Shown: in pieces, positions 7,188 through 17,100 of the stretch
Layout: each line of letters starts with the position of its first letter
Position numbering within the stretch: the stretch's first letter is position 1
Assembly: GCA_049568075.1 (NCBI GenBank)
Contig: CP144911.1
Source: Gottfriedia sp049568075
GTDB lineage: Bacteria; Bacillota; Bacilli; Bacillales; Bacillaceae_G
Reading direction: 5' to 3' (one strand)
Length of the DNA: 64,000 nucleotides
Program-made: the position numbers and the translations under genes
The notes under the pieces: model-generated
What the model was told of the DNA's origin: nothing
Database searches by the model: none
Seen by the model: the letters and a program-made list of their open reading frames with translations, nothing else

Positions 7188-8675
7188 TTAATTTGTAGGA
7201 CCATTGTCAACGCTAGCTTCTACGGCACTTTGAACGTTAGCCGGCACCGAGGATAGGAAGTCATAACCCGTCATAGACTCAATTGAATCTACACTTACTC
7301 TATAGTAGCTCCAAGGATGGCTAGAAGTTGTTTGATCATTTGGCAGCACTACTGCGATTACCCTCGTAGAAGTAGCAACACGACTTATATCACTATTCCC
7401 ATTAGGTAGTACAACAATTACTTTCCATGTTTTTGCTGGTACGACAACACCATTCCCAACAGTAGTTTTATATCCATTAGGCCCAGTGCCCCCGGATCCA
7501 TAGCCGCCAGATATTACATATAATTCGTTTCCAGCTGATACAAGTGAACGACTATACTCCTCTAAATTTGCCCAAGTAATTTCATTGTTATTTGGAGCTT
7601 GAGGAATCATATTGCTCATTAGAAAAGTTGCTGAATTATTAGCAACAGTAGATGTACGGTCAGCGGATGGACACATGTGACCTCGATCAAATCCACTTCC
7701 TGAAAATTCACTAGCAGTGACTTGATACCACCCTGATGGCAATGTAATATCAGCACGGAAGTCATCCTGACGAGCCACACTTCCAAGATCAGAGGAACCT
7801 ATGTGCCAGCTAACCCAGTTAGGCTCGTGTTTGCTATTGTTATAAGATAAATCATACTGAGGTTTAACCATCAAATAATTATTAGAGTTAGAGATATTAT
7901 TTGTAGCACCACTTGGATTCCCCAGTCCTATATGATCATTATCAGTGCCTGTCTGTGTTTCTGTTGAAGGTTCAGCTGTTGAAGACGAATTTTGAGGAAC
8001 TAAACTGCTTGTAACAACAAAGTCATTAGCATTATTATTCGTGTCCCAACCATTCCCTTGGCCTTGGGCAGTTCCACCATTGTTGTCCTTACGTTCTACA
8101 CTTGTCGTAGCGGAAAGAGTACCTACTGGTGTAGTTTCTGAATCATTTGCAGAGCCGAAACCAACAAAATCCACCACATTAGAATTTGTCGAACCTGATA
8201 CCGCTGTAGTAACTTTTGCTAGTGCAACTTTTCCGCTACTTGCACTTAAATTTATTGTACCTGTACCATCTGCAGCTGGTAGATCAACAGTTCCGCGACC
8301 ACCACTTGCTTCTTTAATTAAATAATACTGGTGTGCCCCAATACTACCTGTCAAATTTGTAATGCTGCTGAATGTACCAGTGGAAGAAGCATATTGGACA
8401 GACCATCCAGAAAGACTAACACTTAAATCTGTAGGATTATAAAGTTCAATATAATCATTTTTGTAGGAAGTACCACTATTACCTCCGCCACCATAAACTT
8501 CGCTGATCACGACATGCGTTCCAACAGCAGCTTGTGCAGGTTTCGTAAATAAGTTTCCTAAAGCACTACTAAAAAAAACTAAACTAGAACAAACGAGGTA
8601 GGCCGTCCTTCTTTTTAAATTTTTCTTAATTTTTTTAGCTAACATAGTTTTTTGTAACGATCGACTTTCTAACAT
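7188..8675 (-). CDS. Secreted nuclease: lamin-tail domain plus DNA/RNA non-specific endonuclease
   Basis: A 495-residue exported protein. A basic N terminus and hydrophobic segment end at a likely signal peptidase site near AQA-AV (about residue 50). Residues 52-225 form a lamin-tail (LTD) domain, recognisable from VVISEVYGGGGNSG, DYIELYNPT and the Ser/Thr-rich beta strands. After a linker, residues 265-480 form a beta-beta-alpha-metal nuclease with DRGH (D330-H333, general base H333) and metal ligand N364 before WANLE. Such nucleases degrade extracellular DNA and RNA. The RBS AGGAGG lies 9 nt before the ATG. A second ATG at residue 11 could be the true start. Confidence 0.88.
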   Translation of the reverse strand: MLESRSLQKTMLAKKIKKNLKRRTAYLVCSSLVFFSSALGNLFTKPAQAAVGTHVVISEVYGGGGNSGTSYKNDYIELYNPTDLSVSLSGWSVQYASSTGTFSSITNLTGSIGAHQYYLIKEASGGRGTVDLPAADGTGTINLSASSGKVALAKVTTAVSGSTNSNVVDFVGFGSANDSETTPVGTLSATTSVERKDNNGGTAQGQGNGWDTNNNANDFVVTSSLVPQNSSSTAEPSTETQTGTDNDHIGLGNPSGATNNISNSNNYLMVKPQYDLSYNNSKHEPNWVSWHIGSSDLGSVARQDDFRADITLPSGWYQVTASEFSGSGFDRGHMCPSADRTSTVANNSATFLMSNMIPQAPNNNEITWANLEEYSRSLVSAGNELYVISGGYGSGGTGPNGYKTTVGNGVVVPAKTWKVIVVLPNGNSDISRVATSTRVIAVVLPNDQTTSSHPWSYYRVSVDSIESMTGYDFLSSVPANVQSAVEASVDNGPTN

Positions 8676-9403
8676 AAACTAAAAACCTCCTACTAAGTTT
8701 TGAAAAAATACTGATAGAGTAATTAAAACAACCCAAGAATATGAACTTGATCCATTCGTCGTGTAGGTTTAGGGGAAATAAAATGGTAGGTGTCCTAAGA
8801 CTGGTGTTCTGGTTGAGGATTCTTGTGGTACCTTGGACCCTGGGTTATAGAGAAAATGGGCTAATAGGATAATTTGTACAGAAAAATAAAAAAACATGTT
8901 TATTAGAGCAAAAAAACTATTACTTAATCTAGATTAGATTGTTTACATAAAAATACCAATAAAAACGTTAAGCACCTCCTAATAGTATTTTCCGCGAATT
9001 CAATTTTGGCTCAAAGGCAGATGGGGCAACTATTCTGTATTCACATAAAAACTATAAAAGACTTAAATATGTACTTTTTCCATTGCCTAATTCCACCATA
9101 CTATTATTTTTTTAGAACATTTTAAATTATTTGTAAATAAATGTCCAACTTTTATTAAGGATAATAAAGGGCTATTTTTAAATAATTGATTCAAGCCCTC
9201 GCTTTAGAAACTGAAAGCAATATTATTACTAATTTCGAGCTGGCAGCATTATAAAAGAATACCAATTCTGTATTTTTTAATAATCCTAAGAAAATCTTAA
9301 GATTTACATTGAATGGATATTAAGATTTTACTGTTATCATCCTCTTAACATGAAAAATAAAGAGGTGATACAATTTTGAAAAAGGTAAATAGGAGAGAGA
9401 TAC
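8676..9403. other. Long intergenic region between divergent genes
   Basis: Over 700 bp separate the nuclease from the two-component genes. It should hold the nuclease promoter (minus strand, near 8700-8760) and the response-regulator promoter (plus strand, near 9280-9370). Part of 8760-8880 is less AT-rich and G-rich on the plus strand, with no coding frame. I see no tRNA, insertion-sequence end or riboswitch. Confidence 0.4.
9297..9328 (+). promoter_or_regulatory. Direct repeat TTAAGATTT, candidate response-regulator operator
   Basis: TTAAGATTT occurs at 9297-9305 and again at 9320-9328, 23 nt apart, about two helical turns. The first copy lies in the palindrome AAATCTTAAGATTT (9292-9305). 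The pair is about 75 nt upstream of the OmpR-type regulator gene, a usual place for autoregulation by tandem OmpR-family dimers. Confidence 0.45.
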
Positions 9404-10090
9404 ATGAACATATTAGTATGTGATGATGATCAGTCTATTGTTGAAGCAATTTGTATTTATCTAGAAAATGAAGGATATAGCATGTTTAAGGCCTATAACG
9501 GAGTAAAGGCCCTGGAGATCATCGAAAACAAAGAGATCCATCTCATTATTATGGATATTATGATGCCTAAATTAGATGGAATTCGGACTACGATGAAGAT
9601 TAGAGAAAATTATGGTGTACCTGTCATTATGCTGTCTGCAAAATCCGAGGATTCTGATAAAATTTTAGGCCTAAATTTAGGAGCAGATGATTACATAACA
9701 AAGCCATTCAATCCTTTAGAGCTCATCACACGAGTTAAATCACAACTGCGGAGATATACAAGCTTAGGCAGTCTTGAAACGAAGAACAGTTTATATCGTA
9801 GTGGAGGGCTTGTAGTCGATGATGAAAGAAAAATCATTACAGTTGATGGGGAAGTTGTTCATCTTACTCCAGTTCAATATAAGATTGTAAAGCTCTTAAC
9901 TGAAAATGCAGGTAGGGTATTTTCAATTGAAGAAATTTATGAAAGAGTATGGAACGAAACGGCTTTTAATCCCGAAAATACAGTATCAGTCCATATTCGA
10001 AAAATTAGAGAGAAGATCGAAATAAATCCTAAAGAACCGAAATATTTGAAGGTGGTGTGGGGAGTTGGATATAAGGTTGAGAAAATATAG
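9404..10090 (+). CDS. OmpR/PhoB-family response regulator (VanR-like)
   Basis: A 228-residue regulator. The receiver domain (1-115) has the acidic cluster D7-D9, phosphoacceptor D51 in IIMDIMMPK and K100 in YITKPF. The winged-helix effector (about 130-226) ends in the usual KVVWGVGYKVE. ATG 9404 follows AGGAGAG at 6 nt. It overlaps the kinase gene by 26 nt, so they are translationally coupled partners. The stimulus and targets are not evident; the adjacent BNR membrane protein or the nuclease are candidates. Confidence 0.92.
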   Translation: MNILVCDDDQSIVEAICIYLENEGYSMFKAYNGVKALEIIENKEIHLIIMDIMMPKLDGIRTTMKIRENYGVPVIMLSAKSEDSDKILGLNLGADDYITKPFNPLELITRVKSQLRRYTSLGSLETKNSLYRSGGLVVDDERKIITVDGEVVHLTPVQYKIVKLLTENAGRVFSIEEIYERVWNETAFNPENTVSVHIRKIREKIEINPKEPKYLKVVWGVGYKVEKI

Positions 10091-12146
10091 TCATTCGATA
10101 ACAACAAAAGTAATTGTTTTTACAATAGTCGTTTTATTTTTTTCAGGTTTACTTAAGTCTATTGCAAATATGGAAGCTTTAACTGATGATGATTTTGGAA
10201 TAGTCTTTGAAGACAATTACTTTCTTAGTAAATCCTATATGTTGGAAGTTGAGCCTATTTTAAGTAGTCTGACTCAATTAGTAAGTGAGTATAAAAGTGA
10301 AGAGAATATTTCAAAGGGTGGGACAATTAGCACAGAGGATTTGAAAACAATTGAAGAATCTTTATATCCTGACTTTGAGGCTCGGTCGAAAATATATAAT
10401 CCAAGCTTAAGTGAAGAAGAAAACTTTAAAAATTTTAAAGAGGCTTATGCAAAAGAAATTAATCAGGCAAAGAATCAGATGCTAACGGATGATCTAAAAA
10501 GATATCAAGGGTTAATTCAAGTAGTAGCTGGTAATAAAGATCTATTATATTATGCCAATGATGGTGTTAATGAATTTACGAATAATACTTTAAAAGGCCA
10601 ATTTAAAGGAAATCCTTCCTATGTAATATACAAAGATTATAAAAGAGAAATTTATCCAGCAACAATTGAAAAGAATAAGCGTTTTAATTGGATTACTGAA
10701 GATTTAGATCCGTTGAATGCAAAGAATATGGAAGTTTCTATAGCGTTCAAGCAAGATGCTTTGGATCAAAAAGTAAAAGAATGGAAAGAAAATAAGTCAA
10801 TTGCAACGAAGGCATTCATTCTTTTCATAAGTTGTTCAGTTGGGTTTTTACTATCTTTTGCGTACTTAGCATTCATTATTGGTCGAAAATCATTTAGTGA
10901 TCAAGAATTACATTTAAATGCCATTGATAAATTATTTAATGATATTAACTTAGTACTGTTAATAGCTCTAATTTCCTCTTGGGTAGCATTAGTAGATATG
11001 CTGACAATTGAAGTCATTAATAAGGTAGTTTTCTTCCTTACAATACCATTTTTAATTGTAGCGCTAGTGCTGATTCTATCATTAATAAAAAATATTAAAA
11101 GTGGAACACTGATAAAACATACTTTAATCTATCTTTTATTCAGTAAGTTTTGTACATTTATTAAAAATGTATATAAGAGCGGCAATATTGGCGTAAAAAC
11201 TGTATTACTCGTAGTTGGTTACCCAGTATTAATTGCATTGACGTTTTATATATTCCCAATCACGATAGGCTTTGCTGCATGGTTTGCATATAAACAAGTT
11301 AAAAAATTCAATGCGATTAAAGAAGGGGTCGAGCAAATAAAAGCAGGCGATTTCCATCACCGTATAGAGATAGATGGGAAAGGTGAGTTTGCAAGTCTTT
11401 CTAATAATATAAATACCATTACAGATGGTCTGAAAACAGCTGTTGATCGTGAACTAAAGAGTGAGAGGATGAAAACTGAGCTTATCACTAATGTATCACA
11501 TGATATTAGAACACCACTGACTTCGATCATTACGTATGTTGATTTATTAAAAAAGGAAAAGGACCCTATTAAATTACAAAAATATGTAGAAGTTTTGGAT
11601 CAAAAATCGCAAAGATTAAAGCTATTAACCGATGATTTATTTGAAGCAGCAAAAGCCTCTAGTGGAACGATTCCTATTCATCTTGAGCGTATAGATATTT
11701 TATCGTTATTAACCCAGGGATTAGGTGAAGTTAATTCAAAAGTTGAGGCTTTAGATTTAACATTTAAAATAAACCATCCAAAAGATAAACTCTTTGTTAC
11801 AGCAGATGGAAAACTATTATGGAGATCTGTAGAGAATCTACTATCTAACATTTTTAAATATGCACTTAGAGGATCAAGAGTATATATTGATATAGAAGAT
11901 ATGGGGAATGATATACTGCTTACTTTCAAAAACATTTCAGCTTATGAATTAAATATTTCGGCTGATGAACTAATGGAACGATTCAAAAGAGGCGATGAAT
12001 CGAGAAATAGCCAAGGTAGCGGGTTAGGTCTTTCGATAGCGAAAAGTTTGATTGAAATTCAAAAAGGACAGTTTTCAATTCAAGTTGACGGTGATTTATT
12101 TAAGGCGATGATTCGAATACCTAAACATAATAGTTTAATTTCTTAA
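10065..12146 (+). CDS. Multi-pass sensor histidine kinase paired with the upstream regulator
   Basis: A 693-residue kinase with an unusually large membrane region. TM1 (about 14-32) is followed by an extracytoplasmic domain of about 210 residues, then several TMs (near 248-272, 292-313, 320-341 and 377-409). Next come HAMP, HisKA with H479 in TNVSHDIRTPLTS, and HATPase with GSGLGLSIAKS. The extra internal TMs set it apart from the simple two-TM plan and suggest sensing within the membrane. The start is uncertain: TTG 10065 with GGTGGTG upstream, or TTG 10077. It is cotranscribed with the regulator and closed by a terminator. Confidence 0.9.
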   Translation: MDIRLRKYSHSITTKVIVFTIVVLFFSGLLKSIANMEALTDDDFGIVFEDNYFLSKSYMLEVEPILSSLTQLVSEYKSEENISKGGTISTEDLKTIEESLYPDFEARSKIYNPSLSEEENFKNFKEAYAKEINQAKNQMLTDDLKRYQGLIQVVAGNKDLLYYANDGVNEFTNNTLKGQFKGNPSYVIYKDYKREIYPATIEKNKRFNWITEDLDPLNAKNMEVSIAFKQDALDQKVKEWKENKSIATKAFILFISCSVGFLLSFAYLAFIIGRKSFSDQELHLNAIDKLFNDINLVLLIALISSWVALVDMLTIEVINKVVFFLTIPFLIVALVLILSLIKNIKSGTLIKHTLIYLLFSKFCTFIKNVYKSGNIGVKTVLLVVGYPVLIALTFYIFPITIGFAAWFAYKQVKKFNAIKEGVEQIKAGDFHHRIEIDGKGEFASLSNNINTITDGLKTAVDRELKSERMKTELITNVSHDIRTPLTSIITYVDLLKKEKDPIKLQKYVEVLDQKSQRLKLLTDDLFEAAKASSGTIPIHLERIDILSLLTQGLGEVNSKVEALDLTFKINHPKDKLFVTADGKLLWRSVENLLSNIFKYALRGSRVYIDIEDMGNDILLTFKNISAYELNISADELMERFKRGDESRNSQGSGLGLSIAKSLIEIQKGQFSIQVDGDLFKAMIRIPKHNSLIS

Positions 12147-12165
12147 TCTATAATAATTCAGACCT

Positions 12166-12196
12166 AGCACTCCTGTTCAAATGGGAGTGCTTTTTT
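12166..12196 (+). terminator. Terminator of the two-component operon
   Basis: The stem AGCACTCC/GGAGTGCT with a 10-nt loop is followed by six T. Confidence 0.87.
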
Positions 12197-12307
12197 AATT
12201 AATGAGACAAAACTGTAAATCACGAGTCATGCAGAAATTTAGGAAAACAAAGTATACTTAGACTAGATGAATAGAACGACTAAATTCAATAAAGGGGGAA
12301 CTACATA

Positions 12308-13771
12308 TTGAGGGGAAATGTAAAAAGAATTCTTAAATCACTATTAACAAATCCGATTTTCTTAATTGGGTACTGGGTTTTTGCACTAAAGTTAGCTTCA
12401 ATATGCAGTTATGGAAGGATCGATAAAAATCTACCTATTTTATTAGTAAGTTTAGCCTCATTAATATTGGTCATTTTATTTACCATAATAAAGGTTATAA
12501 AATGCAACGAGCGTAAACCAAATAAACTTACAGACTTAAAAGCATGGAAATTGATTTCTATTGTCTTGTTTGTTGCAATTACATTATTTTACGGAGCAAA
12601 TATATATAAAAGTGCGACAAAATTTGGCGGTAAACTTGCGTGGTATATAGAACGGTTAAAAAATCAAAGATCGATTAAATTTGAGCATAACAATATCTAT
12701 CAATATGGTGTAGAGGGCATTTTTGAAGATATAAGTAATAAGCATACATTACCCAAGAAACTATATATGAAAAATAATTTTTCCCTTAAATTTAATTCAA
12801 ATGGATTAATTACATCCTTTGATACATTTGTTTATGGAAAGAATGACGATGGGAAAGAAGAAAGCTTTCTAATAACTTATGATAAAAACAAGTCAGAAAA
12901 TATTACCGTATATTTACACGGGTATGCCGCTCCTAATTATAATGATGACAATCTGTTAGACCCTTTAATTGAAACTACTAATGTGATTCCAATTAAAAAA
13001 GCAGTTAGCAAATGGAATGAAAATCAGTATGGATTGATTTATTACGGTAAAAGAAGTTGGGGCTACAATACAAATGGAATCATTAATATCGATAAGGATG
13101 GAAGAGAATATAGTCCGGAAACAGCAAGTACTGAAATAATTGGCTATACAGTATCCTTGTTTGTCCCCAGGATGGAAAAAGAGATTACACCTGCTAGATA
13201 TAATTTAATAGGTAATCCAAATTGGAGTAAACCACCTACTACCCCAAATCAAGCTACTTCAGATGAGAAGAAAAACGAGCAAACTAATACAAATGAACAG
13301 TTTTTTCTATCTAAAGAAGTTGGTTATAAATTAAATGTTGCAGATAAAGCATTAGGAAGCACATTTTATTCATTAAGCAAAACCACTGATGGTGGAAATA
13401 CATGGACGGTCATAAATAATGATCCATACAGTGGAACAGTTGGAGGTGCTTCGGGCATCGTCTTTTTGGATGACAAACTCGGATTTTTAGAAGCAGTTAA
13501 TCCTTCCGGTAATGAAGGAGCTTTATACCGCTCAGAAGACGGGGGCAAAACATACAAAAAAATAAACTTTACATCTCATGGAGTAAAGTTGAATAATGAA
13601 CAGACTATAAAACCCTTTGATACACCAAGTATGCCATTTATGATGGGCGGAGTTTTAAGTATGTTGGTTGGTCAAGGTACAGATGGGGATTATAACGGAA
13701 ATAGTAGCGAACTTTATCAATCAAACGATAAAGGACAAACATGGAAATTTGTGAAAGAGGTTAAAAAATAG
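12308..13771 (+). CDS. Membrane protein with C-terminal BNR-like repeats, function unknown
   Basis: A 487-residue protein. The N terminus holds three predicted TMs (about 16-36, 42-64, 82-103). The rest is probably outside the cell. The C-terminal 150 residues carry three BNR/Asp-box-like motifs: TTDGGNTW, SEDGGKTY and SNDKGQTW, which form turns in beta-propellers. Three motifs are too few for a full propeller and no sialidase active-site set is seen, so an enzymatic role is not supported. TTG 12308 follows AAAGGGGG at about 10 nt. It has its own promoter region and may be linked to the adjacent two-component system. Confidence 0.65.
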   Translation: MRGNVKRILKSLLTNPIFLIGYWVFALKLASICSYGRIDKNLPILLVSLASLILVILFTIIKVIKCNERKPNKLTDLKAWKLISIVLFVAITLFYGANIYKSATKFGGKLAWYIERLKNQRSIKFEHNNIYQYGVEGIFEDISNKHTLPKKLYMKNNFSLKFNSNGLITSFDTFVYGKNDDGKEESFLITYDKNKSENITVYLHGYAAPNYNDDNLLDPLIETTNVIPIKKAVSKWNENQYGLIYYGKRSWGYNTNGIINIDKDGREYSPETASTEIIGYTVSLFVPRMEKEITPARYNLIGNPNWSKPPTTPNQATSDEKKNEQTNTNEQFFLSKEVGYKLNVADKALGSTFYSLSKTTDGGNTWTVINNDPYSGTVGGASGIVFLDDKLGFLEAVNPSGNEGALYRSEDGGKTYKKINFTSHGVKLNNEQTIKPFDTPSMPFMMGGVLSMLVGQGTDGDYNGNSSELYQSNDKGQTWKFVKEVKK

Positions 13772-13800
13772 GGCTCTTAATCAATCAGTTGATTCTATAA

Positions 13801-13853
13801 ATAACATAAAGAAAGATCTCTCAAAAAAATTGAGAGGTCTTTCTTTATGTTAT
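13801..13853. terminator. Long near-perfect hairpin after the BNR protein
   Basis: A 24-bp stem (13801-13824 with 13830-13853) with one G-T pair and an A-rich loop lies 29 nt past the stop. Both outer arms hold A/T runs, so it may stop transcription from either side. Confidence 0.75.
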
Positions 13854-14196
13854 TTACTTGAGTATGTAGATTAAAAATTACTAATTTATCCCAAGAAATT
13901 GAAATTATCAAAAAATTTGGTGTAACAAGTTGCAATTCCCCCAAATCCATTCCTTCAAAATAATCATATAAAACAATGAGAAAATGAATAACACTCCAAA
14001 ATTTTAACAAAATATGACAATTTTTTTCCTGCATTTTACGCTAAAATTCCCCAATTTACTGTCCCTATAACCCAACATATAATGAAGAATGGCGACTTAA
14101 TTGTCGTAAAATTTTCAAAAATATTAAAATTCTGTCATTAAAGGGGGGAATAGGGCTTTTGCTCTATATTAAATTAAAGAAGGGGAATGAGAAGGT
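13854..14196 (+). other. Leader region of the giant subtilase
   Basis: About 340 bp of AT-rich DNA. It includes a G-rich block AAAGGGGGGAATAGGG near 14141-14156 and the subtilase ribosome binding site AAGAAGGGGA (14177-14186). No clear promoter pair or riboswitch was recognised. Confidence 0.35.
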
Positions 14197-17100
14197 ATGA
14201 GCCATCGTAAAATGAAAAAGATGGTCATGTCAACGTTTCTTGCATCTTCAACACTGCTAGGCTACACAGCTCAGGCTTTTGCCATGACAGGTGGAACATC
14301 TGCAAGTAATAGCCAAACTGTTCAGTTAGACAGTAATAGCAAACTTGACTTGACTCAAGCACAACAATTGCAAAATTTATATTTAGAGAAGCTTCAATTT
14401 GATCCGAAGCTATTAAATTCTTCAGATCAACTAGATTTAATTATTCAATTTAATGTTGATCCAGCTCCAATTCAAATGAAAAATCAACAGAAGAATGCAT
14501 CTTCTGGAAAACTTTCTGTTAATCAAGAAAGCACACCTGCTGTTACGTTAGAAAGTGCCCAAGCAGAAGTAAATCAAACACACAATGACTTTAAGAGCTT
14601 CGTTAGCAATGAATCTAAAAAATTGAAAGCTACAGGCGAATCCTCTAGCTCTATTCATTTAGGAAGAGAGTATTCTCAAGTATTTAACGGGATAGCTGTC
14701 AAAATTCCTAAAAGTTCACTCAATGATCTATTGGCATTACCTTACGTAAAGAGTGTGTATCAAAATGTTAAATATGCTCCAATTCCAGCTTCTCAGTCAA
14801 CCGATATTTCGGCGAGCGTAACAGGAGATGGAAAGGTTTCCGATCAAAAAACAAATCCAAATTTATTAACTACTATTCGTTCAAATCGCTCTAACGTACA
14901 AGCAGCAAGTAGTACTTCAGTTAGCTCTTCCGTATCAGAGAAAACAGTTAATACGCAGTCTGGGACTGTCCCACCTCCAGGTCCAGAAGGTCCACAATCT
15001 GGTGAAACAGCAGTTCTGGATTGGTTGAAAATACACGATCTACAAAATGAAAACATCACAGGAAAAGGCGTAAAAGTCGGCGTTATTGACACAGGTCTTG
15101 ACTATAATCACCCGGATCTTGCTGGAGAATATCAAGGCGGTAAGGATTTTGTAGACAATGATAATGACCCGATGGAAACAGTCTATTCTGATTGGTTAGC
15201 TGCAAAGAATGCTAATGACTCACTTCCATCTAATCAACAAGATCCAAACTTCCCAACGGATTACCATAATTATATTACATCTCATGGAACACACGTAGCT
15301 GGAACAATTGCAGGTCAATCAAGAAGTAGTTCTCCTTATGCAGTTAGAGGAGTTGCTCCTGAAGTTCAGTTATATGCTTACCGTGTACTAGGTCCTCATG
15401 GTGGAACAGATGAGGCAGTTATGGCAGGGATTGAGCAATCCTATAAGGATGGGTGTAAAGTAATTAACTTATCACTTGGTGCGAATTATAATGATTCATT
15501 GTCTTCAAATGCTGTTGCAATTAACAATATTTCTGACCTTGGTGTAACTGCGGTTATTGCTGCTGGTAATTCTGGTCCGGGGGCTGGAACAGTGGGAACT
15601 CCGGGGGCTGCAGCAAAAGCAATAACTGTCGGCGCAATTGCCACACCTACCCAAGTTCCAACGTTTGACATCCATTCATATGGGGCATCAGGGGAAGACT
15701 CATTTGCGATTACAAATACTCGTTTAATCGGAAAGGATTTCACGGAATCGAATTCAAAGATTAGTGGATCGACTCAGTATGATATTGTAGATGCTGGATA
15801 TGGCACACCTGCTTGGTACGATTCTCTACGTAATAAAAATATTGATGTGAAAGATAAGGTTGTTCTTGTCAAGCGTGGTGCTGCGTCTATGGACCAACTA
15901 ATGGCGTACGCGGCTAATGAACATGCTAAGGCTATGATTTTATGGAATCCATCAGACAATCCTGATCTTCTATTTGATGAGCAGGGGTATTATCCATTTT
16001 ATTTTGGTTCTAAAGGTAGTACGGTTTACACTTTGCAAATAGGCAAGAATGATGGAACAAAATTCTATAATGCTTTTAAGGCCGGTACGATCAAGAAAAT
16101 TTCAGTATCGAACGCTGGCAATTACACAATGCCAGGGAATTCTCTTGCTAGTTTTAGTTCTACCGGTCCTGTTACCGGTTCATTAGCAATTAAACCTGAT
16201 GTTGTTGCGCCAGGTGTAGATATTTTCTCAACAGCTCCTTATGATATATGGGAACCAGATAACAAAGATTATTCGTATACTTACCAATCAATGTCTGGTA
16301 CATCAATGGCTACTCCTCATGTTGCTGGTATGGCAGCATTGATTTTGTCAGCTCATCCAAACTATAAGCCCGAGGATGTCAAAGTAGCATTGATGCAAAC
16401 TGCTGATGCGATCGACTCACAAAAAAGTTTATTCCAAATCGGCTCGGGTAAAGCCGATCCATATCAAGCAGTCCATTCTGATATGCAATTTAAAGTAAAG
16501 GATTTTATTCAATCACGATCATCAACTGATGATTCATCAAGTTCAAATATTATTAACATAGCAAATACAACAGGTTCATTTTCGTTTGGCTATACATCGC
16601 GTTCAGTAGATGGTTCTGTTACGAAAACAGGCGACTTGTATATTACTAATAACGGGAATGCTGACAAGACCTTCAATGGATCGAGCGCTTTCTTTAAGGA
16701 TGCGTTCATGATAAATGGACAAGATGGGAAGGAACAGGGTGCTAAAATTAGCATAAGTAATGCCACATCGCCTGAGACTGAATTAAAGTCAATTACAGTT
16801 CCAGCAGGAGGAACAATTCACCTAACAGTAAAATTCACTGCTCCTGCTTCAGCTGAAAGTGGATATTACGAGGCATATATTAACTTTGTTAATCCAGCTA
16901 ATCCTGATGAAACTTACCGTATGCCTCTTGCTATTAACGTTCAAAGTAGAGGACTAGATTTCAGGGTCCAAAGAAAAGCTATTACCCTAAGTGGCGATAA
17001 AAACTTTAATCCGAATACTTTCGCTGTTACTCCTCAATCTTGGGCAGAGGTTCGATTGAAAAGTCCACTTGACCCTTCATTTGGCTTTAAGCTTTATGTT

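Noticed and set aside
8760..8880. Insertion-sequence remnant in the G-rich part of the long intergenic region
   Set aside because: No terminal inverted repeats, target duplications or transposase fragments could be seen on either strand.
13795..14034. 79-codon minus-strand frame after the BNR protein
   Set aside because: It runs through the long hairpin and has no ribosome binding site or recognisable features.
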